A DNA stretch of 64,000 nt, taken from contig NZ_CAMYPD010000001.1 in the NCBI RefSeq assembly GCF_947286155.1, positions 1 through 64,000 on the forward strand, in the 5' to 3' direction. The notes beneath the pieces were generated by a model, which was not told the DNA's origin, searched no databases, and saw only the letters and a list, made by a program, of their open reading frames with translations. This DNA is from an uncultured Tessaracoccus sp. GTDB taxonomy: Bacteria > Actinomycetota > Actinomycetes > Propionibacteriales > Propionibacteriaceae. Shown here one piece after another: positions 6,320 through 15,733 of this stretch. Position 1 is the stretch's first letter, and every line of letters starts with the position of its first letter. The translations under genes were made by a program, and so were the position numbers.

Positions 6320-8950
6320 ATGAAGTGGCTGCGCGCCGCCGCATCACTCGCCCTCCTGGTGGGCGTGCTCGTCGGCGTGCCTATGCTCCTCTTTGCGAGC
6401 ACCAACCCCTCGGGGTTGCTGGAAGTGGATTGGGCACGCGCGCTGATGCGCCCCGACGACGGGCGCATCGTGCTCGAACTCCTCGGGCTCATCGGCTGGC
6501 TCGCGTGGGGTGTGTTGGCGGCGACGATCATCGTTGAGGTGGTCGCCGTCGTCACCAGGCGCCGCATCGACGTACGACTGCCGGGCACGCAGTGGCTCCG
6601 CCCTGCCGTCACCGCGCTGGTCGCCGCCGTGCTGCTGGCACCGGTGGGTGCCGCATCGGCAGCCCCACCCGACACCCCCGCACCACACGCGACGGCACAC
6701 GTCCCGCAAGGCGATCCGTCGGCAGCATCCTCCCGCGACACCTCGCCCGACGATGCGCCACCCGCCGCCACGACGCGCACTGGGCGCGAGTATGTGGTGC
6801 AGCCCGGTGACGAGCTGTGGACGCTCGCCAAGCAGCAGCTCGGGTCCGGGGAGCGCTGGCGTGACATCCTCGCGGTGAACCCGGGGCTCACCGCCGAGGC
6901 ACGCCTCCGGCCCGGAACCACACTGCAGGTGCCACCCGACGTGCAGGTGGCGCGCGGCGATTCGCTGTGGAAGCTCGCCGCCAGGCATCTGGGAGACGGC
7001 GAACGGTGGCCGGAAATCCACGAGCTCAACGCCGATCTCATTCTTAACCCTGACGAGATCGACATCGGATGGCGTCTGTTGCTCCCCACCACCACACCCG
7101 CGAGGGAGGTTCAGGAGGAGCCGACGATTCCCGAGGCGGAGAGCGCGCAGGCTGCACCAGTTTCGCCCGAGTCATCCAGCCCAGTCACAACGACCCCGGC
7201 CACGTCCGCGCCCACCACGTCCGCGTCGCCTCCGCCGGCACCGGTTGCAACTCAGCCAGCTCCATCCGCTCCGACATCAGCCGCGCCCAGTTCGGAGGCG
7301 CAGCCCGCTGCGGGCACCACGGCTGACGACGCGTCTCAAGGCACCGAATCAGTGTCCGAACTCGACGAGGAATCGCACGGCCTGGTGGGTGCCATCGGCG
7401 GCATGTTGGCCAGCACCATCGTCGTGGGCGTCGCGGCGCGGCGTAGGCTGCAACTGGTGGGTCGGGCGCTGGGCAGAAGGCTCGTGCCGCTCAGCCCTGA
7501 GGCCACGAAGTTCTGGACGGCCCTCGCCCGCAAAGCGGAAACCTCCACCGAGGCGCCCACCGACGTCGAGCCCACGAGCGTGGTGCTCGGTTGGCGCAGC
7601 GACGAGTCGGAGGTCACCCTGGATCTGGAACAAGCCGGGGCGACGGGCCTCATCGGAGCTGCCGAACCACAGGCGGTTATCGGCGCCATGGCAACGAGCT
7701 TGCTGTGCGCACCGTGGTCGAGCGACGTCGAGGTGGTGCTCGTCGGCGCCGATCAGCCCTGGGCGAAGGCCGTCGACGACCCGCGCCTGCGGGAGCTCTC
7801 CGTCGACGAGGCATGCGAGTACCTCACGACGGTGTGCGCGACGCGTCGCCTCGAACTCGGCGCGCGCCTCCTCGACGATGTGCGCGCCTGCCCAGACCTG
7901 GCGCCTGCGTGGCACCCGGTGGTGGCGCTGTTCGCCGAATCCGTCACCGCATCGCAGGCGCGCACCATCGAGGACGCCCTCGGGCTTGGCCGGACGGGCG
8001 TCTCGGCGGTGATCCCTGATTGGCAAGGGACGACGCAGGTGCAGTTTGACGACGACATGGCCTCGCTCGACGGTGAACGCTTCCGCCCGCAGCTGCTCAC
8101 CACGCCCGCCCGACGCGCCCTGGTGGAGCTCTTCGCCGGCACGCTCGAGGACGCCACCGAGCCCGCCGGATGGTGGTCGCCCGCTGCTCCACGACGCTCG
8201 TTGACCGGCCACTTCCTGGGCCCGGAACCAGAACCGTCGCTGCCACCTGCTCCGTCGCTCGTGTTGCTGGGCGAGCCTGCGCTGGAGGGCGCCACCGGCC
8301 AGGAGCCCCGTCGAGCCCAGCAGCAGTGCATCGAGTATGCCGCGTGGCTGCTGCTGCACCCCGGCTCCACCGCCACCACCATGTCCCGCGCCCTGTGCGT
8401 CGCGGAAGGCACACGCCGCTCGAACCTCTCCCGGTTGCGCACCTGGCTCGGATGCGACGAGGCCGGTCACCGCTTCCTGCCCGAGGCCTACCAGGGGCGC
8501 ATCTCGCTCGATGAGCGCGTCACCTCCGACTGGCACCGTGTGCGCGCACTCATTCCCGGCACTATCAACGAGGCTTCAGACCGCGCGCTGCGCTACGCAC
8601 TCACCTTGGTGTCTGGGCCGCCGCTGGGCACCGCCGTCGTGCGGTGGCCGTGGGCACGCACCATCCATGACGACATGGTGGCGTTCCTCGTCGACGTGGC
8701 ATGCGAGCTCACCGACCGCTGCCTGGCGGGCGGCTACTTCGACGAAGCACTCTGGGCGCTTGAGCAGGGCCGAAACGTGGGCCCGAACCACGACGAGCTG
8801 CGCATCCGCGCGGTGCGAGCCCGGCACCTGATGGGCGACGCCGCCGCCACCCGAGCGGAAGTTGCCAGCCTGATCCAGACCATCCGCGACGAGAACCGCC
8901 AGATGCAGCCCGAGCATGCCGCCGAGCTCGCGCGCATCGGTGCCGCTTAG
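6320..8950 (+). CDS. membrane LysM protein with BTAD-type regulator-like C-terminus, 876 aa
   Basis: Order of parts: two membrane segments (residues about 5-28 and 50-75), a third near 95-115, a LysM repeat (about 157-207, YVVQPGDELWTLAKQQLG), a second degenerate LysM (about 210-258, GDSLWKLAARHLGDG), a Pro/Ser/Thr/Ala linker, another membrane segment near 355-375, then a large cytoplasmic part. The C-terminus (about 670-876) carries a winged-helix-like stretch and helical repeats (EALWALEQGRNVGPNHDELR) resembling the BTAD domain of SARP/AfsR regulators. LysM binds peptidoglycan. Such LysM-BTAD proteins accompany Tad-like loci in actinobacteria, perhaps as envelope-sensing regulators; this is inference. 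Confidence 0.75.
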   Translation: MKWLRAAASLALLVGVLVGVPMLLFASTNPSGLLEVDWARALMRPDDGRIVLELLGLIGWLAWGVLAATIIVEVVAVVTRRRIDVRLPGTQWLRPAVTALVAAVLLAPVGAASAAPPDTPAPHATAHVPQGDPSAASSRDTSPDDAPPAATTRTGREYVVQPGDELWTLAKQQLGSGERWRDILAVNPGLTAEARLRPGTTLQVPPDVQVARGDSLWKLAARHLGDGERWPEIHELNADLILNPDEIDIGWRLLLPTTTPAREVQEEPTIPEAESAQAAPVSPESSSPVTTTPATSAPTTSASPPPAPVATQPAPSAPTSAAPSSEAQPAAGTTADDASQGTESVSELDEESHGLVGAIGGMLASTIVVGVAARRRLQLVGRALGRRLVPLSPEATKFWTALARKAETSTEAPTDVEPTSVVLGWRSDESEVTLDLEQAGATGLIGAAEPQAVIGAMATSLLCAPWSSDVEVVLVGADQPWAKAVDDPRLRELSVDEACEYLTTVCATRRLELGARLLDDVRACPDLAPAWHPVVALFAESVTASQARTIEDALGLGRTGVSAVIPDWQGTTQVQFDDDMASLDGERFRPQLLTTPARRALVELFAGTLEDATEPAGWWSPAAPRRSLTGHFLGPEPEPSLPPAPSLVLLGEPALEGATGQEPRRAQQQCIEYAAWLLLHPGSTATTMSRALCVAEGTRRSNLSRLRTWLGCDEAGHRFLPEAYQGRISLDERVTSDWHRVRALIPGTINEASDRALRYALTLVSGPPLGTAVVRWPWARTIHDDMVAFLVDVACELTDRCLAGGYFDEALWALEQGRNVGPNHDELRIRAVRARHLMGDAAATRAEVASLIQTIRDENRQMQPEHAAELARIGAA

Positions 8951-9492
8951 CCGTAGGTGTCTCTCGGGCCACGCCCGTCGCGCACCGACCTCGGCCCGTG
9001 CTTCCAGCTGTGTTGCGGCGGGCCGACGATGTCCACCCGCTTCACCGTGCGGTCACCGAGCTCACGGTTGAGCTTCGCCAGCAACTGCGAGGCGGAGTAC
9101 TTCATGCCGGTGGCCCAGGCCGTCGAGTCGCACTGCACCTTGAGCACACCGTCGCGGAAATCCACGGGCTGTGAGTGTTCGGCATTCGCGTCGCCGACGA
9201 GGTCGGCCCAGTTGCGCAGCACCGTCGACAGCGAGAGGCGTTTCGTCCAACCCCGCCGCTCCACCACCGTCTCGAACACGGAACCGATGAGCTGGGGGTC
9301 GCGGTCATCGGGATGTGCGCCCGAGCGCTGCTGCTCGCCGGTGAACCGTCGGCGCTTCACCGGTTTGCGTGGCTCGGGAAGCGCCGGCGCATAGGGTTTG
9401 CCCAACACGGTGGCGCGGGCGATCTGGGCGGCGAGGTCGAGCCCGGTCGGGTCGTGGGGCACGGGCTCCTCGGTTATGGGCTCGTCGGTCAC
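8947..9492 (-). CDS. DUF721 (DciA-like) protein, 181 aa
   Basis: The conserved core (residues about 55-150: IGSVFETVVERRGWTKRLS, LRNWADLVGDANAEHSQPV, LKVQCDSTAWATGMKYSASQLL) is the DUF721 domain, found next to recF in actinobacteria. DUF721 proteins include DciA, which helps load the replicative helicase DnaB. The N-terminal 50 residues are acidic and Pro-rich and probably disordered. The GTG start at 9492 overlaps the recF TGA (GTGA), so the two are translationally coupled. Its TAA stop overlaps the stop of the convergent LysM gene, leaving no room for a terminator. Confidence 0.8.
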   Translation of the reverse strand: MTDEPITEEPVPHDPTGLDLAAQIARATVLGKPYAPALPEPRKPVKRRRFTGEQQRSGAHPDDRDPQLIGSVFETVVERRGWTKRLSLSTVLRNWADLVGDANAEHSQPVDFRDGVLKVQCDSTAWATGMKYSASQLLAKLNRELGDRTVKRVDIVGPPQHSWKHGPRSVRDGRGPRDTYG

Positions 9493-10640
9493 GACGCCTC
9501 CTCGGCCACACTGCCAGCCTCGACGCGAAATCTGCGCTCACTAGGGAACTCGGGAACATCCGAGCCCACCGCCGCGGTGATGAGCACCTGCTCCGCATGC
9601 CCGATGGCATCAGCCAAGCGAGCACGCCGCGACGAGTCTAGCTCGGCGAACACGTCGTCGAGCACGAGCACGGGCTCGGTGCCGTCGTCGCGCACGAGTT
9701 CAAAACCTCCGAGGCGCAGTGCCAGCGCCAGCGACCACGACTCCCCGTGCGACGCGTACCCCTTCGCGGGCAGCGCTCCGATGAACAATTCGATGTCGTC
9801 GCGTTGTGGCCCGACGAGCGTCACTCCCCGTCGAAGCTCCTCGTCGCGCACCCCCTTCAACGCATCGAGAATGCGCTGCTGCAACTCCGCCTGCACATCG
9901 TCAGCCTCGGAAGCCCCAGCGAGATCGACCGCCGACTTGTAGTGCGCCTCGATCTCATTGTTCACCGGGGCGATCGCGGCATACGCGCCCTGCGCGAACG
10001 GGCGGACGTCGGCGAGCGTGTCGAGCCTGGCATGCAGCAGCTCCGCACCCATCCGGGCGAGCTGCTCATCCCAGATCTGCAGCGTGATGGCATCGTCGCC
10101 CATGCCGGCGTCGAACCGCTTGCCTGCCATGCCCTTCAGCAACGCGTTGCGCTGCTTGAGCACCTTGTCGAAATCGTGTTTCACCCCGGCCATGCGTGGC
10201 CACCGGGTGACGATCAGCGAATCGATCCAGCGTCGCCGATCCGACGGGTCACCCCGCACGATTGCCAGGTCCATCGGGGAGAACACCACCGTGCGCAGCA
10301 TCCCGACGAGATCCCTCGCCCTGGGCAGCGGCCCACGGTTGAGCCGGGCCTGATGCTGCCTGCCCTTCGCGATCTCGAGTTCGAGCAGCAGTTCGCGCTC
10401 ATCGTCGACGCCCGCTTGCACCCTCGCCCTCACTAGCGCCGACTCCTCCCCCGCCCGGATCAGCGGCACTACGCTCGCGACCCGGTGCGAGGACGCCGTC
10501 GACAGATACTCGACTGCCTCAACCAGATTCGTCTTCCCCTGCCCATTCGAGCCGACGAACACATTGACACCCGAAGTCAGCGCGATGTTGGCTTCGGGGT
10601 AATTGCGAAAATTCGTGAGTTCGAGAGCAGTGACAAACAT
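9489..10640 (-). CDS. recF: RecF, DNA repair and replication-fork protein, 383 aa
   Basis: RecF is an SMC-like ATPase that loads RecA at gaps together with RecO and RecR. The Walker A (GSNGQGKTNLVEAVEYL, residues about 30-46), the ABC-type signature region near YASHGESWSLALALRLG, and the Walker B (PVLVLDDVFAELDSSRRARL) are all present and the length is normal. It lies downstream of dnaN, as in most bacteria, but is separated from it by a 156-bp gap holding a hairpin. In many actinobacteria DUF721 and then gyrB follow; here the Tad-like locus follows DUF721. Confidence 0.95.
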   Translation of the reverse strand: MFVTALELTNFRNYPEANIALTSGVNVFVGSNGQGKTNLVEAVEYLSTASSHRVASVVPLIRAGEESALVRARVQAGVDDERELLLELEIAKGRQHQARLNRGPLPRARDLVGMLRTVVFSPMDLAIVRGDPSDRRRWIDSLIVTRWPRMAGVKHDFDKVLKQRNALLKGMAGKRFDAGMGDDAITLQIWDEQLARMGAELLHARLDTLADVRPFAQGAYAAIAPVNNEIEAHYKSAVDLAGASEADDVQAELQQRILDALKGVRDEELRRGVTLVGPQRDDIELFIGALPAKGYASHGESWSLALALRLGGFELVRDDGTEPVLVLDDVFAELDSSRRARLADAIGHAEQVLITAAVGSDVPEFPSERRFRVEAGSVAEEAS

Positions 10641-10698
10641 GTGCAGCCAAGCCTAGCTGGCGTGCCCACGTCGCGAGCCGACCAGCCCGGCCCCTCGA

Positions 10699-10774
10699 TG
10701 ACCGAAATCCTCCACACGTGCAAGAATCCGCGAAAATCCGCCCCTCAATCGCTTCTCGTGGAGGATAACGGTCA
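10699..10774. repeat. imperfect inverted repeat after dnaN
   Basis: Arms 10699-10715 and 10758-10774 pair over 17 nt with two adjacent mismatches. The right arm, read as its complement, is tgaccgttatcctccac, identical to the arm of the hairpin at 42966-43041. It starts 22 nt downstream of the dnaN stop (minus strand), so it is in terminator position but with no clear U-run. Confidence 0.65.
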
Positions 10775-10796
10775 ACTTGCAGCCCGCACCCAGCAA

Positions 10797-11957
10797 CTAG
10801 CTGGGCAGGCGCATCAGCATGATGACGTGGCGGTAGTCGAGCAGCTGCTCGCCATCCATGCTTGCCAGGCCCGTAATCAGGCAGGGTTTGCCCGGCGCCG
10901 TGAACGAGAAGTGCGCGTACGGGGCGTCGAGCGCACCCAGCGCGTCGAGGAGGTACTGCGGGTTGAAGCCCGCGGCCTCGATCGTCTGCTCATCGCCGAC
11001 GATCTCCACGCCCGCAGGGATTGCTTCCGTGCCCTGCGCCTGGTCTCCCGTGGCAGCCTCGAGGGTGACGTGATCGTCGTTGATGACCATGCGCAGCGGA
11101 GTGTTGCGCTCTGCGACGAGCTTCACGCGCTTCACCGCGCCGAGCAGCTCGTCGCGGGAGACGCGGACGTTCACGGTGCCGTCAACATCCATAAGGTGCC
11201 GCACCTTCGGGAACGACTGCGACAGCAACCGCGTCGTGGCCTCGCGCTTGCCGTAGCTGCCCTCGCCGACGAAGCCCGCCAGGCCCTCGCCTTCGGCCTC
11301 GGTGGTGGACAGCGAGATGGTGACCTCGTCGCCGCCCGACATCGCCTTCGCCGTGTCGGAGAGCACCTTGCCCGGGATGAGCACCGCGCCCTCGGCGTCG
11401 GGCGTCGACGGATTCCAGGTAATTTCCTTCAGCGCCATGCGGTAGCGGTCGGTGGCCAGCAGCGACAGCGTCTCGCCGTCGATTTCCACCCGCACGCCAG
11501 TGAACACCGACAGCAACTCGTCGCGCCCGGCCGCCACAAACACCTGCGCGACGGCGCGCTCGAACGTGGAAGCGTCGACGGTGCCCGCCTGCGTGGGCAT
11601 GTCGGGCAGGGTGGGGTACTCGTCGACCGGCAGTGTCTGCAACGTGAAGTGTGCCGAACCGCAGGTGAGCTCGACCTTCGAGTGGTCCGCATCCAGTTCG
11701 ACAGGCTTGTTCGGCAGCGAACGCGCGATCTCAGCGAGCAGACGCCCCGACACGAGGACGGTGCCCTCGTCGTGCACCTGCGCGGGCAGCGCTACCTTCG
11801 CCGAGGTGGTGGAATCAAAACTGGACAGCGTCACCGCATCACCGTCGGCGCTCAGCAGCATGCCTGAGAGGATCGGTGCGGTGGGACGGTTCGGCAGGCT
11901 GCGGGCAACCCAGGCAACGGCGTCGGCCAGCGCGTCGCGCTCCACACGGATTTTCAC
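10797..11957 (-). CDS. dnaN: DNA polymerase III beta subunit (sliding clamp), 386 aa
   Basis: This is the ring-shaped processivity clamp of the replicase. The three repeated clamp subdomains are evident, beginning MKIRVERDALADAVAWVARSL and ending with the conserved tail YRHVIMLMRLP. The start is a GTG at 11957 preceded by GGAG. It normally lies directly downstream of dnaA and oriC; here an ABC transporter pair (12049-15417) intervenes on the same strand. Confidence 0.96.
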   Translation of the reverse strand: MKIRVERDALADAVAWVARSLPNRPTAPILSGMLLSADGDAVTLSSFDSTTSAKVALPAQVHDEGTVLVSGRLLAEIARSLPNKPVELDADHSKVELTCGSAHFTLQTLPVDEYPTLPDMPTQAGTVDASTFERAVAQVFVAAGRDELLSVFTGVRVEIDGETLSLLATDRYRMALKEITWNPSTPDAEGAVLIPGKVLSDTAKAMSGGDEVTISLSTTEAEGEGLAGFVGEGSYGKREATTRLLSQSFPKVRHLMDVDGTVNVRVSRDELLGAVKRVKLVAERNTPLRMVINDDHVTLEAATGDQAQGTEAIPAGVEIVGDEQTIEAAGFNPQYLLDALGALDAPYAHFSFTAPGKPCLITGLASMDGEQLLDYRHVIMLMRLPS

Positions 11958-12033
11958 TTGCTTCTCCTCGTTCTTCCACAGGTGTAGCCCACGGCGGTCA
12001 CACTCCGACGATCATATCGGCCACACCTTCTCT

Positions 12034-12049
12034 GCGGTAGCGCTACCGC
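12034..12049. repeat. 16-bp perfect palindrome between the ABC permease and dnaN
   Basis: gcggtagcgctaccgc reads identically on both strands and touches the permease TAG stop. It may act as a protein-binding site or a small hairpin before dnaN. No T-run follows. Confidence 0.45.
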
Positions 12050-14601
12050 TACAGCGTCGCAATTGAATCCAGCACCGGCAGCTTCGCGGCGCGCCGCGCG
12101 GGCGAAATCGCGGCGAGCATGCCGAACACCGCAGCCACCACGAGCATGAGCACAAGCTGCAGCCACGGCACATCCAGCGTGTCGATCCCCGCATCGACGT
12201 TCGCACGCTGCAGCACCACGCCAAACAGCAGCCCGAGCAGCACACCCAACACGGATCCCATCACCGTGACGAGCACGGATTCGAGAGTGATCATGCGACG
12301 AATCTGCCGCCTCGTCACCCCCACCGCACGCAGCAGTCCGATCTCGCGCGTGCGCTCGATCACGCTCAGCGACAGCGTGTTGACAATGCCGAGTACCGAA
12401 ATCACCAACGCCAGCCCGAGCAGCCCGTAGAGCAACCCGACCACCTGCTGGAACTGATCGACGCGATCCTGCACATACTCGTGCACGTCCGACACAGCGA
12501 CGGTCTTCACCTCGCTCGTCGCGTTCAGCAACCCCTGCCGAACCTGCTCGGCGTCGGCGCCGTCGTCGGTGAACACCACGAGCTTCCTCACCACCCGCGA
12601 GTCGGCGATCTTATCCAGCGTTGCCTTGTTGACGATGACCTGCGCCGGAGCATCGTCATCGGCGATACCTGTCACCAGTAGCTGCTGCGTGCCCACCGAG
12701 CCCGCGAGCTCGAACGTCATGCCAAGCGACAGCTGCTGATCGCTGGCGAACTTCGCGGAAATCACCGCGGAATCTGGCTCGTCGGTCATGGTGCCCGCGA
12801 CGATCTCCGTCGCGGTGCCTTCGTGGAGGCCCCGCGGCGTGGTGCCGGCCATCGTGACCGGTTTCTGCTCACCGGGGAGCTGCGCCTGCGCTGGCCACAG
12901 CGCCGCAACCCAATCGACGCCATCGACGCCCTCCACCTGCTCGGCCAGCTTCCCGTCGAAGGGGGTCATGGTGAGGGGCGCGACGACGAAGTCACCGCGC
13001 TGATCTGCCGACAGCTGAGTCTTGAGCGACGTGCTGATGCTCGCGGCAAGCACCGCGACCGTCGTGACGAGGGCCAACCCGATCGTGAGCGTGGCCGCCG
13101 TGGCCGCCGTACGGCCAGGCTGCCGCGTGGAATTGCGCCCAGCGAGCGTGCCGACGGTGCCGAATACGCGTCGAAACACCCAGCTCGCGCACGCGATGAC
13201 AGGCGCGCCGAGCCACGGCATGGCAAGCACGGCGCCGACGAGCATCGTCGCGCATCCGATACCGATCCACCACAGTGGGCCAGGCACGTCGATCCACAAT
13301 CCGCACACGATGAGCGCGATGGCGATCTCCACCATCATCACTCCGACGAGCGCGAGCGCACCGCCGTCGGGTTTCGCGCTCGAGTGGCTGGCCTCGGCGA
13401 GCGCTTCGACGGGGCGGGTGCGCGACGCCCGAACCGCCGGCACCAACGCCGCGATAGCCGTAATCACGATGCCGACGGCATACGATGCGACGATCGACTG
13501 CCACGTGAGCTGCGGCTGGGCCGCGCCCAAATCGATGCCGGCTGAGCCCATGAGCGCCATGAGGCCCCACACCAGCAGGTACCCGACGCCGATACCCAGC
13601 GTCGCTCCAATCACCCCCATGACGATGGCTTCGAGCAGCACCGACGTGCGCACCTGCGCCCTCGTGGCGCCGATGGCGCGCAGCACCGCGAGCTCGCGGG
13701 AGCGCTGGGCGACGAGGATCGAGAACGTGTTGACGATGAGCATGGTTGCGACGAGCAGCGCGATGGCGGCGAAGATCAGCAGCACCGTGTTGACGAAGCC
13801 CATGCCTGCACCCAGTGCGTCGCGGATCTCGTCAGCGAGCTTCGCGCCCGTCTCGGCCTTCCAACCCTCGGGAAGCACCTCGGACACCGCCTTGGCTACG
13901 TCATTTGCGTCTTTCGACTGGTCGGTGCTGATCCATACCGCCTGGTAGACATCCTTGCCCCCCACAAAGAGCTGCTGCGCTTCGTCGAGCGTGAAGAACA
14001 GATACGCCGCGCCCGCCGTCGAGCCGGAGCCGTACGTGCCGGTGCCGACGAGCGTGAACTCCTGCACTCCGTCGAAAGGCGTGGCGACGCGGACCGTATC
14101 CCCGATACTGCGCCCAGCGCGTTCGGCGGTGCCCGGATCAATGACAACCTCGTTGTTGGCCTTCGGGGGGCGCCCGTCGACGATGCGCGCGCTCTCTATC
14201 CCGCCGACGGCAGGGGTGTCGTGCCAGTTAGCTCCGATGCCTGGTGCGCCGGGGATGCCGACGACGCGGTCATTCGCGTCAAGCACGAATACCTGGGTGT
14301 TGAGCACCGAGCCGACCGCCTTGCTCACACCGTCGACGGCCTGGATCTTCTCAATGTCGGCGGGCGTCAAGGCCCGGCTGGGCTGCGCAAGGTCAGCAGG
14401 AGAAGAATCGATCCCGAGGTTCCCGTCGCTCACGTTGACGTCCGCCACTGTGGACTGCACGATCTCGTCGAACCCACGCGACAGCAGATTGGTGAACATC
14501 AACGAGCCGGCAATGAATGCGATGCCGAGCACAATGGACAGTGCGCTCAGCACCAGGCGGAATTTGCGTGCAAGCAGCGACTTGAACGTGGCCTTCCACA
14601 T
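12049..14601 (-). CDS. FtsX/MacB-type ABC transporter permease, 850 aa
   Basis: It has two MacB-like halves. The first has an N-terminal membrane helix (LVLSALSIVLGIAFIAGSL), a large extracellular domain, and three helices containing the FtsX core (ILVAQRSRELAVLRAIGATRAQV). The second repeats this (a helix near LTIGLALVTTVAVLAA, a second extracellular domain, then LSVIERTREIGLLRAVGVTRRQI with three final helices). Such permeases, with the ATPase encoded just upstream, form mechanotransmission-type exporters acting on envelope substrates, lipids or peptides. The start is ATG at 14601, 6 nt after the ATPase stop. The site between dnaA and dnaN is unusual. Substrate unknown. Confidence 0.88.
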   Translation of the reverse strand: MWKATFKSLLARKFRLVLSALSIVLGIAFIAGSLMFTNLLSRGFDEIVQSTVADVNVSDGNLGIDSSPADLAQPSRALTPADIEKIQAVDGVSKAVGSVLNTQVFVLDANDRVVGIPGAPGIGANWHDTPAVGGIESARIVDGRPPKANNEVVIDPGTAERAGRSIGDTVRVATPFDGVQEFTLVGTGTYGSGSTAGAAYLFFTLDEAQQLFVGGKDVYQAVWISTDQSKDANDVAKAVSEVLPEGWKAETGAKLADEIRDALGAGMGFVNTVLLIFAAIALLVATMLIVNTFSILVAQRSRELAVLRAIGATRAQVRTSVLLEAIVMGVIGATLGIGVGYLLVWGLMALMGSAGIDLGAAQPQLTWQSIVASYAVGIVITAIAALVPAVRASRTRPVEALAEASHSSAKPDGGALALVGVMMVEIAIALIVCGLWIDVPGPLWWIGIGCATMLVGAVLAMPWLGAPVIACASWVFRRVFGTVGTLAGRNSTRQPGRTAATAATLTIGLALVTTVAVLAASISTSLKTQLSADQRGDFVVAPLTMTPFDGKLAEQVEGVDGVDWVAALWPAQAQLPGEQKPVTMAGTTPRGLHEGTATEIVAGTMTDEPDSAVISAKFASDQQLSLGMTFELAGSVGTQQLLVTGIADDDAPAQVIVNKATLDKIADSRVVRKLVVFTDDGADAEQVRQGLLNATSEVKTVAVSDVHEYVQDRVDQFQQVVGLLYGLLGLALVISVLGIVNTLSLSVIERTREIGLLRAVGVTRRQIRRMITLESVLVTVMGSVLGVLLGLLFGVVLQRANVDAGIDTLDVPWLQLVLMLVVAAVFGMLAAISPARRAAKLPVLDSIATL

Positions 14602-14607
14602 GGGCGA

Positions 14608-15417
14608 TCACAACGCCCGTCGCGGCTTGGCAGACGGCTCGCTCGGCTGCGGGTCATCGTCAGTAACCACCGGATTCCCGTGCTCGTCGAGGCGTGGGTA
14701 GAGGCGTGCCATCGTCTGCAGCAGATCGTCTTGCGTGGGGCTATGCACCTCGTCGACGATGCGCCCGTCGGAGAGGAACACGGCACGGTCGGCGTAGCTC
14801 GCCGCGGTGGCGTCGTGGGTGACCATGACGACGGTTTGGCCGAAGTCATCCACGCTGGCCCGCAAGAATGACAACACTTCTGCGGCGGCGACGGAGTCGA
14901 GGTTGCCGGTGGGCTCGTCGCCGAACACAATCTCGGGGCGATTCATGAGCGCTCGGGCGCACGCGACGCGCTGCTGCTGGCCGCCGGAGAGTTCCGACGG
15001 GGTGTGCCCCAGTCGGTCACGCAGATCAAGCATGTTGACGACCTTGTCAAACCAGGCTCGATCAACCTTGCCGCCGGCGATGGACACCGGCAACACGATG
15101 TTTTCTTCCGCAGACAGCGTGGGGATGAGATTGAAGGCCTGAAAAATGAAGCCAATACGCTCGCGTCGAAGTTTCGTGAGCGTGGTGTCGTCGAGTGCTG
15201 CGACGTCGGTGTCGCCGATGAAGACTTGCCCCGAGGTGGGCGCATCGAGGGCAGCAAGCAGGTGCATCAGCGTGGATTTGCCGGAGCCCGACGGGCCCAT
15301 GATCGCCGTGAACTTCCCCTGCTCGATTTCGAAGTCGACGCTCTCCAGGGCAACCACCGTGGTGTCGCCGCTGCCGTATTGCTTGGTAAGGGACACTGCC
15401 CTGGCTGCTACCGTCAC
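14608..15417 (-). CDS. MacB/LolD-type ABC transporter ATP-binding protein, 269 aa
   Basis: This is the nucleotide-binding subunit of the exporter with the 850-aa permease. Motifs in order: Walker A GPSGSGKSTLMHLL (residues about 40-53), signature LSGGQQQRVACARALM, Walker B IVFGDEPTGNLD, and the H-loop MVTHDATAASYADR. A C-terminal tail of about 25 residues (PQPSEPSAKPRRAL) is polar. The GTG start at 15417 lies directly beside oriC, so its promoter must be within or next to the origin. Confidence 0.9.
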   Translation of the reverse strand: MTVAARAVSLTKQYGSGDTTVVALESVDFEIEQGKFTAIMGPSGSGKSTLMHLLAALDAPTSGQVFIGDTDVAALDDTTLTKLRRERIGFIFQAFNLIPTLSAEENIVLPVSIAGGKVDRAWFDKVVNMLDLRDRLGHTPSELSGGQQQRVACARALMNRPEIVFGDEPTGNLDSVAAAEVLSFLRASVDDFGQTVVMVTHDATAASYADRAVFLSDGRIVDEVHSPTQDDLLQTMARLYPRLDEHGNPVVTDDDPQPSEPSAKPRRAL

Positions 15418-15733
15418 GCCTCAACCGTACCTGGCGAATTTCTTGTGTTTCCACGCTGGAGAGTTTGAAGACTCTTGGTTGTATATCTACTCACAGTAGT
15501 AGTAGGTGCTGTGGACACTGTGGATAACTGGCATCGATCCTTGTCCTACTCGTAATGAAGGCTGTGGATAAGTACAACGAAGTTGTCGAATTACACGCTG
15601 AGGATTTGTGGATAGCCATCCTCGAAAAGTTTTCCACAGGAGAATCCACACCGGAACAACAGCACTTATCCACAGGCGGGAGTGGGAACGCGAGAGCGCC
15701 GCGTCGAGGCGCGGGAATTCGCAAGATGGGCGC
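15418..15733. other. oriC: chromosomal replication origin (oriC)
   Basis: This 316-bp gap next to dnaA carries DnaA boxes in both orientations: TGTGGATAA at 15519-15527 and 15563-15571, TGTGGATAG at 15607-15615, TTTTCCACA at 15630-15638, GAATCCACA at 15642-15650 and TTATCCACA at 15666-15674, with further half-matches (TGTGGACA near 15510). The left part (15440-15510) is the more AT-rich and could be the unwinding element. Strand polarity of replication genes flips here: dnaN/recF run left, rpmH-parB run right. Any short ORF crossing this stretch is not credible. Confidence 0.88.

Noticed and set aside
12034..12049. 16-bp palindrome before dnaN as a terminator or operator of importance
   Set aside because: Short, no T-run, single copy seen; listed as a feature only with low confidence.
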